Source of the DNA: Rhizobium sp. GN54
GTDB taxonomy: Bacteria > Pseudomonadota > Alphaproteobacteria > Rhizobiales > Rhizobiaceae
Reading direction: 5' to 3'
Assembly (NCBI RefSeq): GCF_021026345.1
Contig: NZ_JAJNCZ010000001.1
Coordinates: forward strand, 682,001-746,000
DNA length: 64,000 bases
Below the pieces are notes generated by a model. That model ran no database searches and had not been told where the DNA came from. It saw only the letters and a list, made by a program, of their open reading frames with translations. The translations under genes and the position numbers were made by a program. Each line of letters opens with the position of its first letter. Positions within the stretch are counted from its first letter, which is position 1. Below are positions 7,740 through 17,505 of the stretch, piece after piece.

Positions 7740-8636
7740 TCAGACGGTCCGCAGGAAATCCCGGATCGCCGCAAGCACGTCCGGCTTGTGCAGGATCGGC
7801 GCGTGCCCCTGGCCACGTGCCGTGAAGGTGGCGAGCCCCGGATGACGCCTTGCCATTGCGGCCAGCGTTTCCGGCGACAGCAGCGAGGAGTGCTCGCCAC
7901 GGATCGCCAGCACGGGGAAGGGGCGGAAAGCGTCGAACTGGGCCCAGAGGTCGGGCAGCGGCTTTGTGAGGTCCGCCGCCAGCAATTGGCGGGCGATCGC
8001 CGGGTCGAAGTCGGCGACGATCGCGCCGCCGCGCTCCACATAGATCGCCTGCGCCATGTCCTGCCAGTCGGCTTGCGACAGCGCCGGAAAGGCCGCGCTA
8101 TGCGTCCCGCGCAGGATCACCGTGGCTTCCTCCCAATTGCCCGGCGTCTGCGGCCGGTTGAGATAGGCGGCGATTTCCTGCAGGCCCTTCGGTTCGATCA
8201 CCGGCCCGATGTCGTTCAGGACGACGCCTTTCAGGCGGTGTGGCGCAGCAGCGGCGAGGAGGTGGAGGATGAGCCCGCCGCGGGAGGTGCCGACGAACAC
8301 CGCGCTGTCGATACCGAGCGCGTCCAGCGCCGTCTCGACGTCGGCGCATTCGACGGCAAGGGTGTAGTTCGCCTTGTTGGCGTCCTCCTCCGAACGTCCC
8401 CTGCCGCGGTAGTCGAGCGCCACGACGCGTCGACCGGGCTCGTCGGCGATCGCGCAGGCAAACTGGTGGAAGTCGCGCGCATTGCGGCTCAGCCCGGGAA
8501 GGCAGACGACCGGCGCCCGGGTGTCATCCTGTATGTCACCCCGGATGGCGGGCCTGTAGTCGCGGGCATGAAGCCTGAGGCCATCGCGGGCGGCGAAGAA
8601 GCGTTCCTGATAAGGCTGCGAGGTCTCGGTCGTCAT
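7740..8636 (-). CDS. Alpha/beta hydrolase
   Basis: A 298-residue alpha/beta-hydrolase-fold protein, predicted cytoplasmic esterase or lactonase-like enzyme of unknown substrate. Visible landmarks are the oxyanion strand (VVCLPGLSRNARDF), the DYRGRGRSE turn, the nucleophile elbow GTSRGG (Ser as nucleophile, preceded by VFV), a cap region with NDIGPVIEP, and a late GQGHAP carrying the catalytic His. The GxSRGG elbow and NDIGP segment are typical of the hydrolase group near 3-oxoadipate enol-lactonase. The ATG at 8636 is preferred over the upstream one because GGCGGAG lies just before it. It is a monocistronic-looking gene upstream of the porins. Confidence 0.85.
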   Translation of the reverse strand: MTTETSQPYQERFFAARDGLRLHARDYRPAIRGDIQDDTRAPVVCLPGLSRNARDFHQFACAIADEPGRRVVALDYRGRGRSEEDANKANYTLAVECADVETALDALGIDSAVFVGTSRGGLILHLLAAAAPHRLKGVVLNDIGPVIEPKGLQEIAAYLNRPQTPGNWEEATVILRGTHSAAFPALSQADWQDMAQAIYVERGGAIVADFDPAIARQLLAADLTKPLPDLWAQFDAFRPFPVLAIRGEHSSLLSPETLAAMARRHPGLATFTARGQGHAPILHKPDVLAAIRDFLRTV

Positions 8637-8841
8637 TCGGTCTCCGCCAAGAGCCTGTCGCGTTGAAACATGCGCCGACTTTGCGACGGCGTCAGGCACA
8701 AGTCAAAGGGCCCGGCGGGCGGAGCGCCCTGAAAGGTTCGCGACGTATTTCAGGCGCTGCATGCCGCACGGCCGGCTTGCCGCGCGGCCTCCGTCGGCAA
8801 GCATACCCTCCGGCTCGATGCCGCAGTGCCGCGGGCGGTGG

Positions 8842-10911
8842 TTACGACCGGCCGACGCGCAGGTCGTGAACGATGTCGGCCTTCTGGCCGAGCCGCGTCT
8901 TGTAGACCTGGTAGTTCTCCATCACCCGCTGGACATAGCTGCGCGTCTCGGAGAACGGGATCTTCTCGACCCAGTCCACCACCTCGTCGATCGGCTTTCC
9001 GCGCGGATCGCCGTAGCGTGCGATCCATTGGCCGACGCGGCGCGGGCCGGCATTGTAGGCGATGAAGGTCAGGATGTAGGAGCCGTCGAAGTCGCTGATC
9101 TGCTCGCCAAGGAAATGCGCGCCGAGCGTCGCATTGTAGGCGGCGTCGCTCGTCAGTTTCTCGGCCGAGTAGGCAAGCCCGTAGCGTTTCGCCACGCCCT
9201 TGGCGGTTCCGGGCAGAAGCTGCAGCAGGCCGCGCGCATTGGCCGGCGAGACGGCTGCGGGGTTGAAGGCGCTCTCCTGCCGGGCGATGGCATAGGCGAG
9301 CGCCTTGCCGGAGCCGGAGATGTTCGCGCTGGCCGGGATGACGCCGACAGGAAAGGCAAGCGCGGCAACGTCGATGCCCCGGCCGAACGCGATCTTGCCG
9401 ATCTGCAGCGAAAGCTGGTGATCGCCGCCGGTCTCCGACCGGGCGGCCAGCAGCGCCAGTTCGCCGGGGCTCTGCAATTCCTCTGCCAGCGCGCGGTAGA
9501 GGCTTGCGGCCCGCCATCCGTGCCCCGCCATGGCCAGACGGTCGATCGCGCGGACGGCCTCGCGCGACTGGAAGCGCGCCCGATCCTCCGGGCTGGCGGT
9601 CGGATAGGCCACGTTCAGCCCGATCTGCCCGATCCGGGCTGCGGCGAGCTGGCCGTAATAGGTGCCGCCGAAGTTCGCAGCCTTCACGAAATATTCGTTC
9701 GCCTGGGCGGAGCCCTCGGCCTCCGCTGCCCGGCCCATCCAGTACCAGGCGCGGGAAACGGCCAGCGGCCGGTTCGAGACGCGCAGAATCTTCTGGAAAT
9801 GCGTCGAAGCGGTCTTCGGGTCGTTCAATCCCCGCAGCGCATACCAGCCGGCATGGAATTCCGCCTCGACGGTGTCGGTCTCGCTCTTGGCGGCGTGATG
9901 GGCGACCAGCCGGTAGGCGGCCGCGTAATTGCCCTTTTCCGTAAGCCCGCGGCTGGCGATGCGCTGTTCCACCCACCAGGCCGAAGAGGCAGCCTTGTCG
10001 TCCGTTCCGGGCGCACCCTTGGACAGAAGCTCCGCTGCGAGCGCATATTTCTCGGCCCGGTTGGCGAGCTCCGCCTGCAGGAACGCATAGGCCGGATCCT
10101 TGTGCCACGAGGGATCGACGGCCTTGACCAGCGCGTCCGCATTCTTTGCCTTGCCGATCACGGCGGCCCAGGCGCGATAGAGGGACTGGCTTTCTGCGAG
10201 ATCGCCGAAGCGCTGCGCCTGCTGTGTCCGCTCCCGGTAGAGCAGCATTTCCATGCGCCGGCGGTGGTCGGCCACCGTCAGGAGCGAGCCGAATTCGGTG
10301 AGGATCTTCGTTTCCGTGTCGCGGTCGAGCGCATCGGCGTACCAGTAGGGCCTGAGCGCGTCGAGCGCCGCCGCCTTGTCGCCCTTGGCGATCCTGGCGC
10401 GCGCCAGCGCCATGGCGCCGTCCACCGTCTCCGCCCGCGTCGTACCGAAGGCGGCGATGACGGCGTCGGGGGCGGGGTTTTCGCGCGCCAGCGCCCGCTC
10501 GGAATTGGCGCGCAGCGATTTCAGCCCGGGCCAGCCCTTCAGGGTCTTCTGCGCGGTCGCGATCTCAAAGGAGGGCACGCCACTCTGGCCGGATACGGCG
10601 ATCGCCCAGGTCAGGATGTGTCTGTCGAGGCTGTCCTGCTGCAGGGTGTCGCGGATGCGTAGCGCCTCCGCCGGATCCCGGTTCGAAAGCGCGTCGAGGC
10701 CGTCCTTCAGCTGTTCGGAGACTGCGTCCGTTCCGGTGACGCTTTCGATCGCGCCCATGGCCTCGTGCGCCGGCATGCCGGCAGCAAAGCCGAGCGGCCG
10801 GGTGCGGGGCAGGGGCAGCCTGTCGTCCGGAACGGTGCCGGCCTGTGCCGACGAGGCGATCGCCGCCGTCGCCAGCAGGATGATCGCCGCATAGCTGGTG
10901 GTCCTGGTCAT
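8842..10911 (-). CDS. slt: Soluble lytic murein transglycosylase (Slt70-like)
   Basis: Periplasmic enzyme that cleaves the MurNAc-GlcNAc bond of peptidoglycan, leaving 1,6-anhydro ends. The 689-residue product has a signal peptide (through SSAQA near residue 24), a long alpha-superhelical TPR-like region (about 60-470) and a C-terminal SLT domain with the catalytic Glu at about 546 (IARQESAF), the SPANARGLLQLLP motif and AYNAGP. This is the Slt70 layout rather than the short MltC type. It stands divergent from dapA, the usual order in Rhizobiaceae. The upstream 298 bases contain the divergent promoters. Confidence 0.92.
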   Translation of the reverse strand: MTRTTSYAAIILLATAAIASSAQAGTVPDDRLPLPRTRPLGFAAGMPAHEAMGAIESVTGTDAVSEQLKDGLDALSNRDPAEALRIRDTLQQDSLDRHILTWAIAVSGQSGVPSFEIATAQKTLKGWPGLKSLRANSERALARENPAPDAVIAAFGTTRAETVDGAMALARARIAKGDKAAALDALRPYWYADALDRDTETKILTEFGSLLTVADHRRRMEMLLYRERTQQAQRFGDLAESQSLYRAWAAVIGKAKNADALVKAVDPSWHKDPAYAFLQAELANRAEKYALAAELLSKGAPGTDDKAASSAWWVEQRIASRGLTEKGNYAAAYRLVAHHAAKSETDTVEAEFHAGWYALRGLNDPKTASTHFQKILRVSNRPLAVSRAWYWMGRAAEAEGSAQANEYFVKAANFGGTYYGQLAAARIGQIGLNVAYPTASPEDRARFQSREAVRAIDRLAMAGHGWRAASLYRALAEELQSPGELALLAARSETGGDHQLSLQIGKIAFGRGIDVAALAFPVGVIPASANISGSGKALAYAIARQESAFNPAAVSPANARGLLQLLPGTAKGVAKRYGLAYSAEKLTSDAAYNATLGAHFLGEQISDFDGSYILTFIAYNAGPRRVGQWIARYGDPRGKPIDEVVDWVEKIPFSETRSYVQRVMENYQVYKTRLGQKADIVHDLRVGRS

Positions 10912-11111
10912 GAGGCGTCCCGCCCGCTGATTGTCCCCTGCGCGAAAGGCGCTTGCGAATCCGTCTTTGATGATTAGCGTCCCGTTTCGTTAATGAAGGG
11001 TTACCGGAAGTTTCGGGACCATGTGAAGACGCCCGTCGGCCGCCCGGCTTTCCGCCGCAGGCGAGGCCGTCCGCGCCTCCGGAGGGAGTGGGAAAACGCC
11101 GCATCCGCCGC

Positions 11112-11150
11112 TTGCCGCCCGACCGCCACATGATTATGGTGCGGCACCAT
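11112..11150 (+). promoter_or_regulatory. Putative dapA promoter with overlapping inverted repeat
   Basis: TTGCCG (11112-11117), 17 bases, then TATGGT (11135-11140) fit a vegetative promoter. The perfect repeat ATGGTG-CGG-CACCAT (11136-11150) overlaps the -10 box and start region and could be an operator. The dapA start is about 60 bases downstream. Confidence 0.45.
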
Positions 11151-11209
11151 TAATCAAGGAATACGGCCAAAGGATGGGTCGCCGCGCCCCCTGGCCTCAG
11201 GAGTTCTCG

Positions 11210-12094
11210 ATGTTCAAGGGGTCCATGCCCGCTCTCGTTACCCCCTTCGCCGAAAGCGGCGCGGTGGATGAAGCCGCTTTCGCAGAACACGTCGAGTGGC
11301 AGATCAAAGAGGGCAGCCACGGCCTGGTCCCGGTCGGCACCACCGGCGAATCGCCCACGCTCTCGCACGCCGAGCACAAGCGGGTGGTCGAGCTCTGCAT
11401 CGAGGTCGCGGCCAAGCGGGTGCCGGTCATCGCCGGCGCGGGCTCGAACAACACCCGCGAGGCGATCGAGCTTGCCCAGCACGCCGAAAAGGCCGGCGCT
11501 GACGCGATCCTGGTCGTCACGCCCTATTACAACAAGCCGACGCAGAAGGGCCTCTTTGCCCACTATGCGGCGATCGCCGAAGCCGTGAAGCTGCCGATCG
11601 TGATCTACAACATTCCCGGCCGCTCCGTGGTCGACATGACGCCGGAGACGATGGGCGCGCTTCACAAGGCCCATCCCTCGATCATGGGCGTCAAGGATGC
11701 GACCGGCAAGCTCGAGCGCGTGTCCGAGCAGCGCATCGCCTGCGGCAGGGAGTTCGTGCAATTGTCGGGCGAGGACGCCACCGCCCTCGGCTTCAACGCC
11801 CATGGCGGCGTCGGCTGCATTTCGGTGACCGCCAACGTCGCTCCGCGTCTCTGCGCCGAATTCCAGATGGCGACGCTGGCTGGCGACTATGCGAAAGCAC
11901 TCGAATACCAGGACCGCCTGATGCCGCTGCACAAGGCGATCTTCCTGGAACCCGGCCTGTGCGGCGCCAAGTATGGCCTACACCGCCTGCGCGGCATGAA
12001 CCGCAAGGTGCGCTCGCCGCTGCTGTCGACGCTGGAGCCCTCGACCGAGGCGGCGATCGATGCGGCGCTGCGGCACGCCGGCCTGTTGAACTGA
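11210..12094 (+). CDS. dapA: 4-hydroxy-tetrahydrodipicolinate synthase
   Basis: Condenses pyruvate with aspartate semialdehyde, the first committed step to lysine and meso-diaminopimelate for peptidoglycan. The 294-residue TIM barrel keeps Thr44/Thr45 (PVGTTGES), Tyr133, Arg138 (YNIPGR) and the Schiff-base Lys162 (GVKDATG). The ATG at 11210 is used because CAGGAG lies 7 bases upstream; the frame is open further upstream without a site. smpB begins 9 bases after the stop, so the two are co-transcribed. A putative promoter and operator lie at 11112-11150. Confidence 0.96.
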   Translation: MFKGSMPALVTPFAESGAVDEAAFAEHVEWQIKEGSHGLVPVGTTGESPTLSHAEHKRVVELCIEVAAKRVPVIAGAGSNNTREAIELAQHAEKAGADAILVVTPYYNKPTQKGLFAHYAAIAEAVKLPIVIYNIPGRSVVDMTPETMGALHKAHPSIMGVKDATGKLERVSEQRIACGREFVQLSGEDATALGFNAHGGVGCISVTANVAPRLCAEFQMATLAGDYAKALEYQDRLMPLHKAIFLEPGLCGAKYGLHRLRGMNRKVRSPLLSTLEPSTEAAIDAALRHAGLLN

Positions 12095-12102
12095 GGTAAG
12101 TG

Positions 12103-12582
12103 ATGGCGCTCAAGGCCAAGCCTTCGACGGTGAAGAAGGTCGTTGCGGAAAACCGCAGGGCCCGCTTCAACTACGAGATCATGGATACCTACGAGGCCGG
12201 TCTGGTGCTGACCGGCACCGAGGTCAAGTCGTTGCGCGAGGGCAAGGCCAACATCGCCGAATCCTATGCCTCCGACGAGGGCGGCGAGATCTGGCTGATC
12301 AATTCCTACCTGCCGGAATATCTGCAGGCCAATCGCTTCAACCACGAGACCCGCCGCCGCCGCAAGCTGCTCCTGTCCAAGCGCGAGATGCACCGGCTGC
12401 AGAATGCCGTCAATCGCGAGGGCATGACGCTGGTGCCGCTGAAGATCTATTTCAACGATCGCGGCCGGGCGAAGCTGGAACTGGCGTTGGCCAAGGGCAA
12501 GAAGCTGCACGACAAGCGCGAGACCTCCAAGGAGCGCGACTGGAACCGCCAGAAGAGCAGGCTCCTGAAGGACCGCGGCTAG
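12103..12582 (+). CDS. smpB: SsrA-binding protein SmpB
   Basis: SmpB binds tmRNA and delivers it to stalled ribosomes for trans-translation. The 159-residue product has the oligonucleotide-binding barrel ([36 protein letters not shown]) and the basic C-terminal tail ([17 protein letters not shown]) that enters the decoding centre. The ATG at 12103 or the GTG one codon upstream could serve; the GAGGT of the ribosome site overlaps the dapA stop, indicating coupling. No ssrA gene was recognised in this window. Confidence 0.96.
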   Translation: MALKAKPSTVKKVVAENRRARFNYEIMDTYEAGLVLTGTEVKSLREGKANIAESYASDEGGEIWLINSYLPEYLQANRFNHETRRRRKLLLSKREMHRLQNAVNREGMTLVPLKIYFNDRGRAKLELALAKGKKLHDKRETSKERDWNRQKSRLLKDRG

Positions 12583-12626
12583 CCGGCCCGTCTCCCGGGA
12601 GACATCGCCCTCACGGCGGAAATGCG

Positions 12627-13088
12627 TCAGAACTGGCGGTAGAACTGGCTGATCAGCGGTTCCGGAGTGGCGGCATTCGCCTGCGGCTGCGCGCCCGCAT
12701 CTGCCTGCTTCGCAGCCGCAGCGCCGGGCGCCATCAGCGACGACAGCAGCGCGGTCACCTGGGTGCTCTCCATCGCAAGCCGTGCGGAGGCGTCGCCGTC
12801 ATTGGCAGACTGCGACGCAGTACTGCCGGTCTGTGCCGGCGGCGGTGCTGCGGGTTGCCCGTTCGGTCCGTACAGGAAGGCCAACGCCTGGCGGCCATCG
12901 TCGGCGCCGTCCGACACCGACGGCACCGGGCGCACCGGCGCAAGCGCAGCGATCGCCGCCGCTGCGGCGTCGGTACGCGCGCTGCGGGGCAGCGGTCGCA
13001 CGTCCGCCGGCGGATAGGCGGCTGCATAGAGGCTTGGAACGGCGCTCAGCATCTTTCCGGGTGTTTCTCCTGTCCAGAAGGGCTGCAT
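12627..13088 (-). CDS. Hypothetical low-complexity protein (153 aa)
   Basis: An Ala/Pro/Gln-rich protein of 153 residues without signal peptide or membrane span. Only the ends look structured: an N-terminal MQPFWTGETPGKMLSAVPSLY and a C-terminal TPEPLISQFYRQF. The middle contains a short conserved-looking patch (GRQALAFLYGPNGQP). The start at 13088 is preceded by AAGGG. It lies convergent with smpB and downstream of the NYN gene in the same direction. I do not recognise a family; the short terminal motifs suggest a disordered interaction partner. Confidence 0.55.
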   Translation of the reverse strand: MQPFWTGETPGKMLSAVPSLYAAAYPPADVRPLPRSARTDAAAAAIAALAPVRPVPSVSDGADDGRQALAFLYGPNGQPAAPPPAQTGSTASQSANDGDASARLAMESTQVTALLSSLMAPGAAAAKQADAGAQPQANAATPEPLISQFYRQF

Positions 13089-13154
13089 AGCACCCTTTCA
13101 TGGAAAAAGGATAAGCCGGAAGCTTCACATTTTATCGATCTGCTGCCGCCAGGC

Positions 13155-13736
13155 TCAGGTCTGCACGTCTTCCGCCGGATGCGGCTCGGTCTGCCGCGGC
13201 GGGCGTTCGGACGGGTCGCGACCGATTTCGGCCTTCAGCGAAACGAGGTCGATGAAATAATCGGCCTGCCGGCGAAGGTCGTCGGCGATCATCGGCGGCT
13301 GCGTCGACATGGTCGAGACGACCGAAACCTTGCGGCCCCTGCGCTGCAGCGCTTCCACCAGCGTCGTGAAGTCGCCGTCGCCGGAGAAGATCACCAGGTG
13401 ATCGACGGTTTCGGACTGCTCCATGGCGTCGATCGCAAGCTCGATGTCCATGTTGCCCTTGATCTTGCGGCGCCCGAGGGAGTCGGTGAATTCCTTGGCC
13501 GGCTTGGTCACGACCTTGTAGCCGTTATAGTCCAGCCAGTCGATCAGCGGGCGGATCGAGGAATATTCCTGGTCCTCGATCAGGGCGGTGTAATAGTAGG
13601 CGCGCAGCAGGTACCCACGCTTCTGGAAGGCCTTCAGCAGCTTGCGGTAGTCGATGTCGAACCCGAGTGTGCGCGATGCGGCATAGAGATTTGCGCCGTC
13701 GATAAAGAGTGCGATCTTCTCGCGGGGGTCAAACAT
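13155..13736 (-). CDS. NYN domain protein (LabA/DUF88 type)
   Basis: The 193-residue product is a PIN-like NYN domain, the fold of predicted RNA-processing nucleases. Acidic residues expected in the metal site are visible: ALFIDGANLY near the N terminus (Asp14), NMDIELAIDAM in the middle and IFSGDGDFTTLVEAL (SGDxDF motif). After the domain comes a short charged tail (PPRQTEPHPAEDVQT). The start at 13736 follows AAGGATAGG. It lies divergent to rpoZ, as is usual in Rhizobiales. RNase activity is a family inference; the substrate is unknown. Confidence 0.88.
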   Translation of the reverse strand: MFDPREKIALFIDGANLYAASRTLGFDIDYRKLLKAFQKRGYLLRAYYYTALIEDQEYSSIRPLIDWLDYNGYKVVTKPAKEFTDSLGRRKIKGNMDIELAIDAMEQSETVDHLVIFSGDGDFTTLVEALQRRGRKVSVVSTMSTQPPMIADDLRRQADYFIDLVSLKAEIGRDPSERPPRQTEPHPAEDVQT

Positions 13737-14032
13737 TCATTCCTATCCTTTTTCTTGGAAAGCGCTTGAAATATCTGCGCAAGTCGGGAAGTGGCCACAA
13801 ATATCCACATCCCAAACATTACGAAGCGATGATATACAGGAATTAGGGCAGACCCTAGAAATTTCCAAGCAAACTTAGGTTGAATGCGCTGAAATTGCGC
13901 GTCGGTCCCCGTGCGACCTTGTCGCCCTCGGCCAGCGAAGGTGCAAGGTCAAGGAAAAACTTGAATTCGCCGGCCATTGATTGTATCGGGGCATCCAAGC
14001 TCCAGAATTTCCAAGACCGCAAAGGACAGGCA

Positions 14033-14437
14033 ATGGCCCGTGTCACCGTTGAAGATTGCATTGACAAGGTAGACAACCGCTTCGAGCTGGTTCTCCTTGC
14101 AAGCCACCGCGCCCGCCTCATCTCGCAGGGCGCATCGATCACCGTCGACCGCGACAACGACAAGAACCCGGTCGTGGCGCTGCGCGAGATCGCTGACGAG
14201 ACGCTGTCGCCCGACGACCTGAAGGAAGACCTCATCCACTCGCTGCAGAAGCATGTCGAGGTGGACGAGCCGGAACCCGATGCCGCCTCGATCGCCACGG
14301 CCGAAGAGACCGGCTTCGTGGTCGCCGAGGAGGACGAGGACCAGCCGGAAGTCGTGACCTTCGACCGCATGTCGGAAGAAGAACTGCTCGCCGGCATCGA
14401 GGGCCTTGTGCCGCCGGAGAAGAGCGACGATTATTGA
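14033..14437 (+). CDS. rpoZ: RNA polymerase omega subunit
   Basis: Omega assists assembly of beta' and carries part of the ppGpp-binding site of RNA polymerase. The 134-residue product starts [20 protein letters not shown] and has the conserved [10 protein letters not shown] segment, followed by the acidic C-terminal extension typical of alphaproteobacteria ([21 protein letters not shown]). ATG at 14033 follows AAAGGACAGG. It is followed by a strong terminator and then the ppGpp synthetase gene, so the alarmone enzyme and part of its target are neighbours but separately transcribed. Confidence 0.96.
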   Translation: MARVTVEDCIDKVDNRFELVLLASHRARLISQGASITVDRDNDKNPVVALREIADETLSPDDLKEDLIHSLQKHVEVDEPEPDAASIATAEETGFVVAEEDEDQPEVVTFDRMSEEELLAGIEGLVPPEKSDDY

Positions 14438-14472
14438 TGACGGCCTAGCCGTTACATATATGTGAAATGTGC

Positions 14473-14505
14473 AGTGCGCCGTCCTCATGATCGGCGCACT
14501 TTTTC
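14473..14505 (+). terminator. Rho-independent terminator of rpoZ
   Basis: AGTGCGCCG (14473-14481) pairs perfectly with CGGCGCACT (14492-14500) and is followed by TTTTTC. This canonical terminator separates rpoZ from rsh. Confidence 0.88.
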
Positions 14506-14623
14506 GTTGCCGTGCAGGACTTGGAGAGCGACGGACCGGCTCTTTGGGCGATGTGCAAGACAGGGGAAGCGACTGCGCTCCTTGCCGTCCGCGGACGCCA
14601 GGCGCAGAGGGAGCTCAAGCCGG

Positions 14624-16846
14624 ATGATGCGCCAATATGAACTCGTCGAGCGGGTTCAGAAATACAAGCCCGATGCGAACGAGGCCCTGCTGAACAAGGC
14701 CTACGTCTATGCGATGCAGAAGCATGGCCAGCAGAAGCGGGCGAGCGGCGACCCTTACATCTCCCATCCGCTCGAAGTGGCGGCGATCCTGACCGACATG
14801 AAGCTCGACGAGTCGACCATCGCGGTCGCGCTCCTGCACGACACGATTGAAGACACGACGGCGACGCGCGCCGAGATCGACGAGATCTTCGGGGAGGATA
14901 TCGGCCGTCTCGTCGAGGGTCTGACCAAGATCAAGAAGCTCGACCTCGTCTCCAAGAAGGCCAAGCAGGCCGAAAACCTGCGCAAGCTGCTTTTGGCGAT
15001 CTCCGACGACGTGCGCGTCCTGCTCGTCAAGCTCGCCGACCGCCTGCACAATATGCGCACCCTCGATCACATGTCGCAGGAGAAGAAGGCGCGCATCTCC
15101 GAGGAGACGATGGACATCTATGCGCCGCTCGCCGGCCGCATGGGCATGCAGGACATGCGCGAGGAACTGGAAGACCTCGCCTTCCGCCACATCAACCCCG
15201 AAGCCTACGACACGGTGACGCGCAAGCTTGCCGAAATGTCCCAGCGCAACGAGGGGCTGATCCGCAAGATCGAGGCCGAGCTCGGCGACCTCTTGGTCGC
15301 AAACGGCCTTCCGACGGCGATCGTCAAGGGCCGCCAGAAGAAGCCCTATTCGGTGTTTCGCAAGATGCAGTCGAAATCGCTGTCGTTCGAGCAGCTCTCC
15401 GACGTCTATGCCTTCCGCATCCTCGTCGACGACGTGCCCTCCTGCTACCGCGCGCTCGGCATCGTCCACACCCGCTGGCGCGTCGTCCCCGGCCGCTTCA
15501 AGGACTATGTCTCGACGCCGAAGCAGAACGACTACCAGTCGCTCCACACCACGATCATCGGCCCCTCGCGCCAGCGCATCGAGCTGCAAATCCGCACAAG
15601 GCGCATGCACGAGATCGCCGAATACGGCATCGCCGCGCATGCGCTCTACAAGGATCCGGAGGCGGTGGCGAACGGCGAGAAGCCGCCGTCCAATGCCTAT
15701 GCGCTCCTGCGCCGCACGATCGAATCGCTGGCCGAAGGCGACAATCCGGAAGAATTTCTGGAGCATACCAAGCTGGAGCTGTTCCAGGACCAGGTCTTCT
15801 GCTTCACCCCGAAGGGCCAGCTGATCGCGCTGCCGCGCGGGGCGACGCCGATCGACTTCGCCTATGCCGTCCACACCAACATCGGCGACACCTGCGTCGG
15901 CGCCAAGATCAACGGCCGGATCATGCCGCTGGTGACGCGGCTGAACAATGGCGACGAGGTGGAGATCATCCGCTCCGGCATCCAGGTGCCGCCACCGGCT
16001 TGGGAAGAGATCGTGGTGACCGGCAAGGCGCGCGCCGCCATCCGCCGCGCCACGCGCGCCGCCGTCCGCAAGCAATATGCCGGCCTCGGCTACCGCATCA
16101 TCGAGCGCACCTTCGACCGCGCCGGCAAGCCGTTCTCGCGCGATGCGCTGAAGCCCGTCCTGCACCGGCTCGGCCAGAAGGACGTCGAGGATGCGATCGC
16201 CGCCGTCGGCCGCGGCGAGCTTTCCTCGCTGGACGTGCTGCGGGCGGTCTATCCCGACCACCAGGACGAGCGCGTCACCGTCAAGCCGAGCCAGGAGGAG
16301 GGCTGGTTCCCCATGCGCAGTGCCTCGGGCATGGTGTTCAAGCTGCCCGGCAAGTCGAAGGCCCAGCTCGACGCGGCGATGGCCACGGCAGGCCCCGAGG
16401 CGCTGCCGATCCGCGGCCTCTCCGGCAACGCCGAGGTGCATTTCTCCGCCGGCGGCGCCGTGCCCGGGGACCGGATCATCGGCATCATGGAGAAGGACAA
16501 GGGGATCACCATCTACCCGATCCAGTCGCCGGCGCTGCAGAGGTTCGACGACGAGCCCGAGCGCTGGATCGACGTCCGCTGGGATCTCGACGAGGCCAAC
16601 AACACCCGCTTCATGGCCCGCATCGTCCTCAACGAGCTGAACGAGCCGGGTTCGCTGGCCGAGGTGACGCAGGTGCTGGCGACCGGCGACGTGAACATCC
16701 GCTCGCTGACGATGAACCGGATCGCAGCCGATTTCACCGAGGTGCAGATGGACCTCGAAGTCTGGGACCTTCGCCAGCTGAACCAGATCATCAGCCAGCT
16801 CAAGGAACTTCCCTGCGTCTCGACCGTCAGCCGCGTCTTCGCCTGA
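14624..16846 (+). CDS. rsh: Bifunctional (p)ppGpp synthetase/hydrolase Rsh
   Basis: The long RelA/SpoT homologue that makes and degrades the stringent-response alarmone. Domain order in the 740 residues: HD hydrolase (LLHDTIEDT near 71-78 keeps the HDxxED motif), synthetase domain (GRFKDYVSTPKQNDYQSLHT and ELQIRTRRMHEIAEYG), TGS (about 395-455, VFCFTPKGQLIALPRGATP), a helical/zinc-finger-like region, and a C-terminal ACT domain (RIVLNELNEPGSLAEVTQVL). Both catalytic halves look intact. Either of the two ATGs at 14624/14627 may start it, with GGGAG upstream. In alphaproteobacteria this single long Rsh does both jobs; the locus name is relA or rsh. Confidence 0.95.
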   Translation: MMRQYELVERVQKYKPDANEALLNKAYVYAMQKHGQQKRASGDPYISHPLEVAAILTDMKLDESTIAVALLHDTIEDTTATRAEIDEIFGEDIGRLVEGLTKIKKLDLVSKKAKQAENLRKLLLAISDDVRVLLVKLADRLHNMRTLDHMSQEKKARISEETMDIYAPLAGRMGMQDMREELEDLAFRHINPEAYDTVTRKLAEMSQRNEGLIRKIEAELGDLLVANGLPTAIVKGRQKKPYSVFRKMQSKSLSFEQLSDVYAFRILVDDVPSCYRALGIVHTRWRVVPGRFKDYVSTPKQNDYQSLHTTIIGPSRQRIELQIRTRRMHEIAEYGIAAHALYKDPEAVANGEKPPSNAYALLRRTIESLAEGDNPEEFLEHTKLELFQDQVFCFTPKGQLIALPRGATPIDFAYAVHTNIGDTCVGAKINGRIMPLVTRLNNGDEVEIIRSGIQVPPPAWEEIVVTGKARAAIRRATRAAVRKQYAGLGYRIIERTFDRAGKPFSRDALKPVLHRLGQKDVEDAIAAVGRGELSSLDVLRAVYPDHQDERVTVKPSQEEGWFPMRSASGMVFKLPGKSKAQLDAAMATAGPEALPIRGLSGNAEVHFSAGGAVPGDRIIGIMEKDKGITIYPIQSPALQRFDDEPERWIDVRWDLDEANNTRFMARIVLNELNEPGSLAEVTQVLATGDVNIRSLTMNRIAADFTEVQMDLEVWDLRQLNQIISQLKELPCVSTVSRVFA

Positions 16847-17243
16847 GGCCGCTTCCGCCGGCGCAGGCTGCCACCGGCCTGTCGCGTTGAGATGCGTCAA
16901 TGCCGGGGGAGCGGCGCTGGACTATAGTATCCGCTGCGTCAGGAGGCGCATCGGTTCTGCTTCCCGCTCAGCGCATGGCAGGTCGTCATTTGCGTGCAGG
17001 GGTACCGCTGCAGTGCGCGCCGGCGCTTCCTCCTGTTTGCCGGTCCGGACGCGGCGTGCCGGATTTTCAGCTGTTTTCCGTGCAATCGGCACTGCGCCTG
17101 CCTGCGAAACATGCACGATTGCCTAAATGTTAGCGCAAGATATGCGCCTGTAGCATGGCTGAGGTCTATTCCTGGCGCTGGTGGTTTTTGCTGCTTTTAC
17201 TATCTTTGTACTCGGGAGGTCGAACCGAACAAGGGTTTTACCG
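16847..17243 (+). other. Intergenic region upstream of the DUF1127 gene
   Basis: No gene is supported in these 397 bases; short frames present have no ribosome site and look like GC-driven shadows. A TATAGT at 16923-16928 could be a -10 box, but only a poor -35 fits. The last 100 bases are pyrimidine-rich and AT-richer (TGCTTTTACTATCTTTGTAC) and probably form the leader of the small DUF1127 gene. Confidence 0.4.
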
Positions 17244-17396
17244 ATGTTGAAGCAGATCAGAAATTTCACCCGCGCCCTGCGCGTACCGAATGCCGCCGAA
17301 CGCGAGACGGCCTATCTGAACGGTGCGATCGACCGCATCGATCTCGAATACCGCCAGCGCCAGATCGACCGCGGCCTCTTCCGCAAGTACTACTAA
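17244..17396 (+). CDS. DUF1127 domain small protein (YjiS-like, 50 aa)
   Basis: A 50-residue Arg-rich protein. The C-terminal motif DLEYRQRQIDRGLFRKYY matches the DUF1127 family, of which Agrobacterium and Rhizobium carry several. Published work links short arginine-rich members to phosphate and carbon metabolism and to RNA binding. The start at 17244 is used because AAGGG lies about 10 bases upstream and the frame before it would add a poorly conserved segment. It stands alone between rsh and the DUF2062 gene. Confidence 0.85.
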   Translation: MLKQIRNFTRALRVPNAAERETAYLNGAIDRIDLEYRQRQIDRGLFRKYY

Positions 17397-17505
17397 GGCC
17401 ATGCCGCTCCGTGGCGCAACGACCTGATTGCGCCACCCCCTGGCCGCGTGCGGTTTCGCGTCGCGGTCATTGAAATGCCACCAATCGATCGGCTATGTCT
17501 GGACC

